From Wenzhouxiangella sp. (GTDB lineage: Bacteria > Pseudomonadota > Gammaproteobacteria > Xanthomonadales > Wenzhouxiangellaceae), in NCBI GenBank assembly GCA_007135355.1, contig SLJA01000105.1, positions 1 to 10,127 on the forward strand: a stretch of DNA of 10,127 bases, in the 5' to 3' direction. The position numbers and the translations under genes were made by a program. Shown piece by piece: positions 1-7,262 of the stretch. The stretch's first letter is position 1. Each line of letters opens with the position of its first letter. Below the pieces are notes generated by a model. It was not told the DNA's origin and made no database searches. It saw only the letters and a program-made list of their open reading frames with translations.

Positions 1-237
1 AATGCGAAACGGGCCGATGCTGTCCGGCAGGATTCGGCTGGTGTCGGCGTCCTTATGCTGAAGCCGAGCAAACACCTCGGAGCTCGCCGCATCAGCCTCC
101 AGCATGGCGGACAGGCGTTCAGCCTGCTCGGGATCAGTCGCCTTCAGATCACTCAGAAACGCCTGACGCTCGGCAGCGCCCAGGGCAAGGGCCTGTTCAA
201 AGAGCGCCTCGAGTTCACGGAATCGATCAGCGTCCAT
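1..237 (-). CDS. Ser/Thr protein kinase, N-terminal fragment (cut by window edge)
   Basis: The first 79 codons of a leftward gene are visible, and the rest lies beyond the left edge. The start is the ATG at 237-235; an in-frame stop at 267-265 with no usable start codon in between fixes this choice. The segment is an acidic, helical leader that begins MDADRFRELEALFEQAL and includes an AAERQAFL stretch. It then runs into DSIGPFRI, cut at the edge. A short helical leader of 60-80 residues followed by an 'IGPYRI/L' strand is how many proteobacterial PknB-like kinases begin, just before the glycine-rich loop of the catalytic domain. That is family knowledge; neither the ATP loop nor the catalytic loop is in the window, so the kinase call is inference. 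The gene lies 86 bp downstream of parE on the same strand with no terminator seen between them, so co-transcription is possible. I see no strong Shine-Dalgarno sequence. Confidence 0.6.
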   Translation of the reverse strand, partial: MDADRFRELEALFEQALALGAAERQAFLSDLKATDPEQAERLSAMLEADAASSEVFARLQHKDADTSRILPDSIGPFRI

Positions 238-323
238 AAGCCCAAGAATGACGGCAAAGCTGGCTCACTGCAAGTTCAGGCTGCTGCGGTGGATGCCGCC
301 GTTGCCATTTCTTGGCTTGAGGC

Positions 324-2213
324 CTAAACCTCGATTTCGGCCAGATTACCCTTCTCCTCCAGCCAGACCTTGCGATCTCCAGCGCGTTTCTTGGCCAGCA
401 GCATGTCCATCAGCGCATCGGTTTCTGCGGCGTCGTCGATGGTGAGCTGGACCAGGCGGCGAGTGTCGGGGTCGATGGTGGATTCCCTGAGCTGCAGCGG
501 GTTCATTTCGCCTAAGCCCTTGAAGCGGGTTTCGGTGACTTTGCCCTTGATCTTCTCGGCCTCGATGCGGGCCAGCAGGCCTCGGCGTTCTTCGGCATCG
601 AGGGCATAGAAGGTCTGCTTGCCGACGTCGATGCGGTACAGCGGCGGCATGGCGACGAAGATGCGGCCGGCTTCGACCAGCGGGCGGAAATGACGCACAA
701 ACAGGGCCGAGAGCAGGGTGGCGATATGCAGACCGTCGGAGTCGGCGTCGGCCAGGATGATGACCTTGCCGTATCTGAGCTTGCTCAAGTCGGCCGAGCC
801 GGGGTCGACGCCAATGGCGATGGCCAGGTCGTGCACTTCCTGGGATCTTAAGACCTGATCCGGCTCGGTTTCCCAGGTGTTCAGGATCTTGCCCCGTAGC
901 GGCATGATGGCCTGATATTCCCGATTTCTGGCCTGCTTGGCGCTGCCGCCGGCCGAGTCGCCTTCGACCAGAAACAACTCGGTTTCTTCCAGGTCGGTGG
1001 ACGAACAATCGGCCAGCTTGCCGGGCAGGGCAGGACCGGCGGTGACCTTGCGTCGGGTCACCTGCTTTCTGGCCTTCTGACGCTTGAGCGCGTGGTCGAT
1101 GGCCAGCTTGGCAATCGCTTCGCCGTCGGCCACATGCTTGTTCAGCCACAGGGCAAAGGCGTCCTTGACCACCCCGGAGACGAAACTGGCCGCGGCGCGC
1201 GAGCTCAGGCGCTCCTTGGTCTGGCCGGAGAACTGCGGATCGGCCAGTTTGATCGACAGGACAAAGCTCAGCCGTTCCCAGGCATCTTCGGGTGCGAGCT
1301 TGACCCCGCGCGGCAGCAAGGACCGGATGCCGCAGAACTCGCGCAAGGCCTCGATCAGGCCGGTACGCAAGCCGTTGGTATGGGTGCCGCCGGCCGGGGT
1401 CGGGATCAGGTTGACGTAGGACTCCTGCAACAATTCACCTTCCGGCACCCAGGCCAGGGCCCAGGCGGCTTCCTGGTCGGCGCCGGAGAAGTCACCGGTA
1501 AATGGCGCTTCGGGTAGACGCTCGCGGTCGCTCAAGGTGTCTTTCAGGTAATCGGTCAGGCCATCCTCGAACTGCCAGGTCTCGCTCTCGCCGCTGACGC
1601 GGTCATCCAGACGCACGCTCAAACCCGGGCACAGGATGGCCTTGGCCTTGAGCAGGTGTTTCAGGCGCGGGCGTGAGATGTTGACCGAATCGAAGTACTG
1701 GGCCTCGGGCCAGAAATGCACCGTGGTGCCGGTGTTGCGTTTGCCGACCTCGTCGATGACCGTGAGCGGGCGGCGGGTATCGCCGTTTTCAAAAGCGATT
1801 TCATGGACCTTGCCGTCGCGCTTGATGCGGCAGACCAGACGACTGGACAAGGCATTGACCACGGATACGCCCACGCCGTGCAGGCCGCCGGAGAACTTGT
1901 AGTTGTTGCCGGAAAATTTGCCGCCGGCGTGCAGTCGGGTCAGGATCAGTTCGGCGCCGGGCAGCTTGTGTTCGGGGTGCGGGTCGACCGGCATGCCGCG
2001 GCCGTCGTCGATAACCTCGACCGAGCCATCGGCATGCAGAATGACTTCGATGGTGCGGGCATAGCCGGCCAGGGCCTCGTCGACCGCGTTATCGACCACC
2101 TCGGCCACCAGGTGATTGGGCCGGGTGGTGTCGGTGTACATGCCGGGACGGCGCTTGACCGGCTCCAGGCCCTGCAGGACTTCGATATCGGCGGCTTGGT
2201 AGGCGTTGCTCAT
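324..2213 (-). CDS. parE: DNA topoisomerase IV subunit B (ParE)
   Basis: This is the ATPase subunit of topoisomerase IV, which with ParC decatenates and relaxes daughter chromosomes in the cytoplasm. The 629-residue product closely follows E. coli ParE (630 aa) from end to end. The GHKL ATPase domain shows the DNAVDEA helix (residues 41-47), IDDGRGMPV (68-76) and the GGLHGVGVS ATP lid (109-117). The transducer segment around 330-340 carries QTKERLSS. The TOPRIM domain has VEGDSAGGSA (416-425) and the metal-binding DADSD (489-493), and the chain ends in the ParE-typical LAEIEV. The roughly 170-residue insertion of proteobacterial GyrB is absent, which separates ParE from GyrB. The frame stays open upstream to an ATG at 2258. 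The start at 2213 (MSNAYQAADIEVL) matches the family N-terminus, whereas the extra 15 residues have no counterpart. No strong Shine-Dalgarno sequence precedes it. The gene is divergent from the acyltransferase gene. Confidence 0.97.
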   Translation of the reverse strand: MSNAYQAADIEVLQGLEPVKRRPGMYTDTTRPNHLVAEVVDNAVDEALAGYARTIEVILHADGSVEVIDDGRGMPVDPHPEHKLPGAELILTRLHAGGKFSGNNYKFSGGLHGVGVSVVNALSSRLVCRIKRDGKVHEIAFENGDTRRPLTVIDEVGKRNTGTTVHFWPEAQYFDSVNISRPRLKHLLKAKAILCPGLSVRLDDRVSGESETWQFEDGLTDYLKDTLSDRERLPEAPFTGDFSGADQEAAWALAWVPEGELLQESYVNLIPTPAGGTHTNGLRTGLIEALREFCGIRSLLPRGVKLAPEDAWERLSFVLSIKLADPQFSGQTKERLSSRAAASFVSGVVKDAFALWLNKHVADGEAIAKLAIDHALKRQKARKQVTRRKVTAGPALPGKLADCSSTDLEETELFLVEGDSAGGSAKQARNREYQAIMPLRGKILNTWETEPDQVLRSQEVHDLAIAIGVDPGSADLSKLRYGKVIILADADSDGLHIATLLSALFVRHFRPLVEAGRIFVAMPPLYRIDVGKQTFYALDAEERRGLLARIEAEKIKGKVTETRFKGLGEMNPLQLRESTIDPDTRRLVQLTIDDAAETDALMDMLLAKKRAGDRKVWLEEKGNLAEIEV

Positions 2214-2337
2214 GAGGTGCGGGAATGGATTGCAATTTTCGCGGTCAGCATAGCCCACAATGCCTGATCAAGGGCGGCAGGCGGCTGGCAAGGTTTGCTG
2301 ACCCGCAGGCCGGGAAATTACGGCATGATGGAGTCCG
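2214..2337. promoter_or_regulatory. Divergent promoter region between parE and the acyltransferase gene
   Basis: This 124-bp spacer separates two divergent genes, so it must hold both promoters if they are transcribed separately. Toward parE, a TATGCT hexamer at 2252-2247 (minus strand) is a reasonable -10 element and would give a leader of about 27 nt, but no good -35 lies at the right distance. Toward the acyltransferase, TTGCTG at 2295-2300 could be a -35, but the -10 position is poor. A GGAG at 2330-2333 is a close Shine-Dalgarno candidate for the ATG at 2338. The existence of promoters here follows from gene orientation; the exact boxes are weak guesses. Confidence 0.35.
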
Positions 2338-3798
2338 ATGACTCTCTACACTTGGATCGTCCGCATCCTGCGGGTGTTGAATCACCTCTATTTCGTCGAC
2401 ATTCGTTCGACCCGGCTGGAGCGTGTACCCGAAAGCGGGCCGCTGATCCTGGCTGCCAATCATCCGAGCTCGGCACTGGATGCGGTCATCCTGTCGACTC
2501 AGGTTCGTCGGCCGATCAATTATCTGGCCCGTTCCGGGCTGTTCCGCTTTCCGCTGCTGGCCGCCCTGTTTCGCGCCCTGGGCGTGATTCCGATCTACCG
2601 GCCGCACGAGGTGTCCGATCACGCCGATCGCAATCAGGACATCTTCGGCCAGGTCTTCGAACTGTTTGACGGTGGTGGCTGTCTGGGCGTGTTCCCCGAG
2701 GGCCGCAATTCGCCGCGCGGCAAGATCGGTGAATTGCGCAAGGGCATCGCGCGCATCGCTCTGGGGGCCGAAGCGCGGCGCGACTGGCAGCTGGGTTTGG
2801 TCATCGTGCCGGCCGGTGTCAATCTGGAAACCCGGGCCTTTCTGAGTTCGGCGGCCCTGCTGCGCATCGGTCGCCCGATCCGCGTGGCTGATTATGCCGA
2901 CCGCTATCGCGAAAACCCTGAACAGGCGGTGCGCGAGCTGACCCTGGACGTGCAGACCAGTCTGCGCCGCCAGGCCCTGCACCTGGAAAATGACCAGGTG
3001 GCGCGGTTGGTTGACGAGCTGAGCGAGACCCTGGACGACGAGACTGGACGCATCCCCGATCTGCCGCCGCCGGAGCCGCCGCGCCCGCAGCGTTTTTTCA
3101 AGCGCTGGCTGGGCCGCTTCCTGGGGCTGTACCGGCGCGGCTCACCGGAGACCGCCGCGGCTTTTCATCGTCGTGTCTACAACCGGCAATTCATCGGCGA
3201 GGTGCTTGATCGGGCGATTCGCAATGATCCGGAGCGCGTCGACGAGTTGCGCCTGCGCGTGGAGCGCTACCGCGATCACCTGCGCCAGACCGAGGTGCGC
3301 CAGGCCCTGGCCAGCAGCCACGGCAATCCCGTCACCGAGCGCTTGCTGCGGCTGCGGATGACGGTTTATGCCGTGCTGATGGCGCCGCTTGCCCTGTTCG
3401 GGTTTGTCCACAACATTCTGCCCTACCTGTTTGCCCGTTTCGGCGCGCTGTTGATTCGAGACGAGGCGGTGCGCGCTTTTTCGTATTTCGGTCTGGTCGT
3501 GGTGGGCTTCGGTAGCTGCTATGCGCTGCTCGGCTGGTGGCTTTGGTACCACGTCGACTTCGGCCTGGCGCACACCCTGGTCTACGTTGCCGCTTTGCCG
3601 CCGACCGGCTTTGTGGCCCTGGGCTACCGCCGCAACGTCTTGCGCTATCGTGACAAGATCCTGGTCCGAACCGTGTTCTGGAACCAGCGCGAACTGGTCG
3701 AACTGCTGCGCAGTGAGCGTGACGCGATCCAGGACCGCCTGGTGGTCCTGGCCGACCGCTATGGCGAGCCCGGAACTCCGTCCAGCACCAACTCCTGA
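2338..3798 (+). CDS. PlsC-superfamily glycerolipid acyltransferase with membrane-associated C-terminal half
   Basis: This enzyme probably transfers an acyl chain to glycerol-3-phosphate, lysophosphatidate or a related acceptor at the inner membrane. The 486-residue product has all four blocks of the PlsC/LPLAT fold in its first 200 residues: AANHPSSALD (39-48, catalytic His42 and Asp48), GVIPIYRP (82-89), FPEGRNSPRG (119-128) and VIVPAG (155-160). His and Asp are separated by five residues instead of the classical four, the looser spacing found in the 'NHP-type' GPAT-like branch. A charged segment and a proline-rich linker (PPPEPPRP, 243-250) follow. Two or three hydrophobic helices lie around 342-372, 381-404 and 410-428, and a basic tail ends the chain. 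A simple PlsC is about 240 aa, so half the protein is extra. The natural acceptor cannot be read from the sequence. The start is supported by GGAG at 2330-2333, although the 4-nt spacing is short. The last 40 bp overlap the convergent lysAC gene. Confidence 0.85.
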   Translation: MTLYTWIVRILRVLNHLYFVDIRSTRLERVPESGPLILAANHPSSALDAVILSTQVRRPINYLARSGLFRFPLLAALFRALGVIPIYRPHEVSDHADRNQDIFGQVFELFDGGGCLGVFPEGRNSPRGKIGELRKGIARIALGAEARRDWQLGLVIVPAGVNLETRAFLSSAALLRIGRPIRVADYADRYRENPEQAVRELTLDVQTSLRRQALHLENDQVARLVDELSETLDDETGRIPDLPPPEPPRPQRFFKRWLGRFLGLYRRGSPETAAAFHRRVYNRQFIGEVLDRAIRNDPERVDELRLRVERYRDHLRQTEVRQALASSHGNPVTERLLRLRMTVYAVLMAPLALFGFVHNILPYLFARFGALLIRDEAVRAFSYFGLVVVGFGSCYALLGWWLWYHVDFGLAHTLVYVAALPPTGFVALGYRRNVLRYRDKILVRTVFWNQRELVELLRSERDAIQDRLVVLADRYGEPGTPSSTNS

Positions 3799-6371
3799 GC
3801 CGGCTCGCGCAGGTTGTAGCGCGACGCCATCGCCGCCCCGTAGGCCCCCGTATTGGCAATCAACAGCAGATCATCCTCCCGGCATTCCGGCAGCAGCCGG
3901 TCCAGACCCAGAACATCGCCGGTCTCGCAGATCGGCCCGACTACGTTATAGACCTGGTCGCCGGGTTCGCCCAGGCGGCTTAAGTTGACGATCTCGTGCC
4001 AGGCGCCGTACAGCGCCGGACGGATCAGCGAATTCATGCCGGTCGCCACGCCGACATAGCGCACCTCGCCCTTGCCCTTGGTCTGATTGACCCGGGCGAT
4101 CAGCACCCCGGCCTCGCTGACCAGATAGCGGCCCGGCTCCAGCCACACCTGGATTGGCCGGATCAGGTCCTGCTTGAGCTTTTTCAGGCCCAGATCCAGA
4201 GCGGTCAGGTCCAGTGGCAGCTCGTCGGCGCGATCCGGTACACCCAGGCCGCCGCCCAGGTTGATGACCTCGACCTGGCCGAGCTCGCGTGCGGCCTCGC
4301 CCAGTGTCTCCAGGGTGCGGTGCCAGTTGTCCGGATGCAGGATGCCGGAGCCGGTGTGGGCGTGCAGGCCGGTGATGCGGATATCGTGCGCGTCGGCCAG
4401 GCGCCGGGCGCGTTCCAGCTCATCCAGCGGGATACCGAACTTGGCGTTGCTGCCGGCGGTGCGCACCATCTTGTGATGACCCAGGCCTGAACCAGGGTCC
4501 AGGCGCAGGAAGATCTCGCGACCGGCCAGTTCGCTGCCCCAGTGCTCCAGGATATAGATGTTGTCGACCGTCGTTCTCAGGCCCATCGCCAGGGCCTGGC
4601 GGAACTCCTCGCGGCCGGCAAAGTTGGTGGTCAGCAACAGGTCTGACTCGCGCAAACGCGGCACACTGCTCAAGGCATGGCGTGCCTCGGCCAGCGACAC
4701 GCACTCCACGCCCAGGCCACATTCGGCCAGGGCGGCGAGGATGGCCGGGTGCGGATTGGCCTTCATCGAGTACAGCACCCGGTCGACCGAATCCAGCGCG
4801 AGCAGGCGCTGTGCGGCGGCGCGTACCTCATCGAGCTGGTAGACAAAAGCGCAGTCGCGACCTTCCATCAGGTTATTCAAACGCCCAGCCTGCAAACGCC
4901 ACCAGGGCGGCCGGTCGGTTTCCGGATCGGTGCGCCGGAACAGTTGTTCCCAGGTCGGTCCGAACACCGAATCGCCACCGGCGCCGCCAGGGATGACCTG
5001 CTGGTGCAGCTGCTGAACCAGGCGATCGGCGTGGCGGGATTCGACGACGAAGGTCAGGTTCAGGTCGTTGGCGGCCTGGCTGACTTGAAAGATGCGGCGC
5101 TGCTCAAACACCTCCAGCGCCGGCCCCAGTCGGTGCAGGATGGTGCGTATCCCCAGGCCGACCAGGCTGACCGTGGCGCAGTCGCTCAGGATCTCGACCT
5201 TGCAGTGTTTTTCCAGGCGGCGGCTGAGCTCGCGCAGCGTGGCCTGGTCGGTGACGTTGGCGCCGGGATCAAGCGTGACGGTGACGTTGGATTCCGAGGT
5301 CGAGACCTGGTCCACCGACAGGCCCAGGGCCTTGAACTCGCCGAAAATGTCGGCCAGGAAGCCGACCTGCTGCCACATGTTGATGCCTTCCAGCGCCACC
5401 AGAGTGATGCCCTTGCGCTGCACGATGGCCTTGACCTGGGCACCGTGGTCGCGCGCTTCGGGCGTGATCCGTGTGCCGACAATATCCGGGCGATCGACCT
5501 GGCACAGCCACAGCGGAATGCGATCGCGCGCCAGCGGCACCAGCGAGCGCGGGTGCAAGGCCTTGGCGCCCATGGCGGCCAGTTCCTGGGCCTCGCGGTA
5601 GCTGACCAGCTTGAGCAGGCGCGCGGTCGGTGTGCGGCGCGGGTCGGCGCTGAACAGACCCGGCACATCCGAATGAATCTCCACGCGTTCGGCTTCGAGC
5701 ACGGCGGCGGTGCAGGTAGCCGAGGTGTCCGAGCCGCCGCGCCCGAGCAGCACGGTCTCGCCGTTGGCGCCGGCGGCCATGAAACCGGGCATGACGAAAC
5801 AGCGGCCGCGCTCGGCCAGGCGTGCTTGCAACGGGCGGTCGGGCAGGGCAGTGCATTGTGCCGACAGGTACTGACTGGCCAGGCTTCGGTTTGGATCCGG
5901 CGTGCAATGGAGGACCTCGCGTGCGTCCAGCCAGCCACTGTCAATCCCGAAATGCCGCAGGATCAGAACGGTGAGCTTGCTGCTCAAGTACTCACCTTGA
6001 GCCATTAGCTCTGCCTGAGCAGCGGGGTCATGATCCAGTCCGGGATGCTGCAGACAGGCTCGCAACGGGGCGTATTCGGCCTCCGCCAGGGTGGCGCTGA
6101 GATTGAGCTGGGCGCTCAGTGCGGCATGGCGCTGGCGCACCTCTGCCAGCACTTCATCGGCACTCTGTTCACGCTCGGCCTGGGTCTGGGCTTCGAGCAG
6201 GTCGGTTATGCCGCGCAGGGCGGAGACCACAACCACCAGGTGGGCGTTTTCGGCCAGGGCGGTGCGGATCGTTTCGACAATATGCGGCCAGTGCGCAGCG
6301 CTGGCGACCGAGGAGCCGCCAAACTTCACAATGCGCCAGCTAATCGGAACGGAGGGTTGAGAGTTACGCAT
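3759..6371 (-). CDS. lysAC: Bifunctional aspartate kinase / diaminopimelate decarboxylase (LysC-LysA fusion)
   Basis: One 870-residue polypeptide carries the first and last enzymes of lysine synthesis by the diaminopimelate pathway. Residues about 12-310 are the aspartate kinase, with KFGGSSV (16-22), GRGGSDTSA (210-218) and the MGAKALHPRS block (267-276). Residues about 320-460 form two ACT domains, the usual site of feedback inhibition. After a linker of about 35 residues, residues 495-870 are the PLP-dependent decarboxylase of the alanine-racemase-like barrel fold. It shows YSMKANP with the Schiff-base lysine Lys537, HAHTGSG (670-676), the phosphate-binding NLGGGLG (704-710), EPGRYL (745-750) and the active-site CETGD (Cys815), and ends shortly after YNLREP. 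Both halves look catalytically intact. Such fusions are known in Xanthomonas and Xylella. The start at 6371 puts KFGG close to the N-terminus as expected, although no Shine-Dalgarno sequence is visible. The 3' end overlaps the acyltransferase gene, and the gene is divergent from the phosphatase. Confidence 0.95.
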   Translation of the reverse strand: MRNSQPSVPISWRIVKFGGSSVASAAHWPHIVETIRTALAENAHLVVVVSALRGITDLLEAQTQAEREQSADEVLAEVRQRHAALSAQLNLSATLAEAEYAPLRACLQHPGLDHDPAAQAELMAQGEYLSSKLTVLILRHFGIDSGWLDAREVLHCTPDPNRSLASQYLSAQCTALPDRPLQARLAERGRCFVMPGFMAAGANGETVLLGRGGSDTSATCTAAVLEAERVEIHSDVPGLFSADPRRTPTARLLKLVSYREAQELAAMGAKALHPRSLVPLARDRIPLWLCQVDRPDIVGTRITPEARDHGAQVKAIVQRKGITLVALEGINMWQQVGFLADIFGEFKALGLSVDQVSTSESNVTVTLDPGANVTDQATLRELSRRLEKHCKVEILSDCATVSLVGLGIRTILHRLGPALEVFEQRRIFQVSQAANDLNLTFVVESRHADRLVQQLHQQVIPGGAGGDSVFGPTWEQLFRRTDPETDRPPWWRLQAGRLNNLMEGRDCAFVYQLDEVRAAAQRLLALDSVDRVLYSMKANPHPAILAALAECGLGVECVSLAEARHALSSVPRLRESDLLLTTNFAGREEFRQALAMGLRTTVDNIYILEHWGSELAGREIFLRLDPGSGLGHHKMVRTAGSNAKFGIPLDELERARRLADAHDIRITGLHAHTGSGILHPDNWHRTLETLGEAARELGQVEVINLGGGLGVPDRADELPLDLTALDLGLKKLKQDLIRPIQVWLEPGRYLVSEAGVLIARVNQTKGKGEVRYVGVATGMNSLIRPALYGAWHEIVNLSRLGEPGDQVYNVVGPICETGDVLGLDRLLPECREDDLLLIANTGAYGAAMASRYNLREPAQELVLDGVPGSP

Positions 6372-6425
6372 GATAAATTAGGGGTTATTCGGGGCAGGGA
6401 CGAGCTTGCGCGACGAGCAAATCCA
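6372..6425. promoter_or_regulatory. Short divergent spacer between lysAC and the PP2C phosphatase gene
   Basis: Only 54 bp lie between the two divergent start codons, so the promoters must overlap each other or reach into the coding regions. The 20 bp next to the lysAC start are AT-rich (TAATTTATC on the minus strand, directly before the ATG). That leaves almost no room for a leader if it is a -10 box. For the phosphatase, GAG at 6415-6417 is the only Shine-Dalgarno-like element, 8 nt before the ATG. No convincing -35/-10 pair was found in either direction. Confidence 0.3.
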
Positions 6426-7247
6426 ATGAGTCAAGATTCTACGCGCAATCGATCGCAGTCTTGCGACAGCGGCCTTTCGCAAAGATCGGCCGGCCAGACC
6501 GAAACCGGGCTGGTGCGATCCAACAATCAGGATGCGATCCTGCTCGATGAGCCGAAGGGGCTGTGGCTGGTGGCTGACGGCATGGGCGGACACGCGGGTG
6601 GCGCCGAGGCCAGTCGACTGGCCAGCCGGACCATTCAGACCTCGATTCATGATGGTGCGACGCTGCTTTCAGCCATTCTTGCCGCTCACTTCGCCATTCG
6701 CGCCGAACAGTCCCAATCAGCAACTCTGGCCGAGATGGGGACGACGGTCGTCGCCCTGCTGGAGTCGGATGACGCCTACGAAGTGGCCTGGGTCGGTGAC
6801 AGCCGTGCTTATCTGTTCGATTCGAATCGTGGGAGTCTGCAGCAATTGACCCGTGATCACAACCTGGCCGGCTTGATGGTTGAAACCGGCGCCTTGAGCC
6901 AGTCCGAGGCGGCGCGACATCCGCGTCGCCACGTGCTGACCGACTGCCTTGGGTTGCACGGCAGCAACAAGCCGCGAATCGAGCATGTCAATGCAAAGTG
7001 GAAAACCGGTCACTTCATTCTGCTGTGTTCGGACGGCTTGAGCGGCGAATTGGCGGATGACGAGATCGCCACGGTGCTGTCTGAAGACACCACGCTGACC
7101 CGCAAGGTCCAGACCCTGGTCCAACGTGCCCTTGAGTCCGGAGCACGCGATAACGTGTCGGTGGTGCTGATTGGGTCGCCGGGTGTGGCCACACCTGAAT
7201 CGCAGCCGCGCAAGCCCTGGTGCGGTTGGCTGCGCCGCTCGCGCTGA
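6426..7247 (+). CDS. PP2C-family Ser/Thr protein phosphatase (PppA/Stp1 type)
   Basis: This is a metal-dependent phosphatase that removes phosphate from Ser/Thr residues, usually opposing PknB-like kinases. The 273-residue product has the bacterial PP2C motifs in order: TGLVRSNNQDA (27-37), VADGMGGHAGG (49-59, with metal ligands Asp51 and Gly52), GTTVVALL (105-112), WVGDSRAYLF (122-131), LTRDHN (141-146), CSDGLSG (201-207, Asp203) and ARDNVSVVLI (240-249, Asp242). All core metal-binding aspartates are present. It is a cytoplasmic single-domain enzyme with a 25-residue polar leader and a short basic tail; no signal peptide or membrane helix is visible. The frame is open upstream to 6030, but that extension would run antisense through lysAC. 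The ATG at 6426 places the first motif at the normal distance. A kinase fragment lies at the left edge of the window, but the substrate and partner are unknown. The gene converges on clp with 15 bp between stops. Confidence 0.92.
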   Translation: MSQDSTRNRSQSCDSGLSQRSAGQTETGLVRSNNQDAILLDEPKGLWLVADGMGGHAGGAEASRLASRTIQTSIHDGATLLSAILAAHFAIRAEQSQSATLAEMGTTVVALLESDDAYEVAWVGDSRAYLFDSNRGSLQQLTRDHNLAGLMVETGALSQSEAARHPRRHVLTDCLGLHGSNKPRIEHVNAKWKTGHFILLCSDGLSGELADDEIATVLSEDTTLTRKVQTLVQRALESGARDNVSVVLIGSPGVATPESQPRKPWCGWLRRSR

Positions 7248-7262
7248 CCGGCCGGCCTTGGC

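Noticed and set aside
280..300. GCGG/CCGC hairpin downstream of parE
   Set aside because: The stem is short and no T-run follows on either strand, so it is not an intrinsic terminator.
2214..2258. 15-codon N-terminal extension of ParE
   Set aside because: The extension has no counterpart in ParE proteins, while the Met at 2213 begins the conserved N-terminus.
3142..3573. 143-codon and similar minus-strand open frames within the acyltransferase gene
   Set aside because: They are antisense shadows with no motifs or ribosome sites, fully covered by a gene with clear catalytic blocks.
4677..6008. 443-codon open frame on the plus strand antisense to lysAC
   Set aside because: It runs through the aspartate kinase/decarboxylase coding region, has no recognisable motif and a Gln/Ala/Gly-rich composition typical of antisense frames in GC-rich genes.
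6030..6425. 132-codon upstream extension of the phosphatase frame
   Set aside because: It is antisense to the first part of lysAC and resembles no PP2C leader; the ATG at 6426 gives a normal protein.
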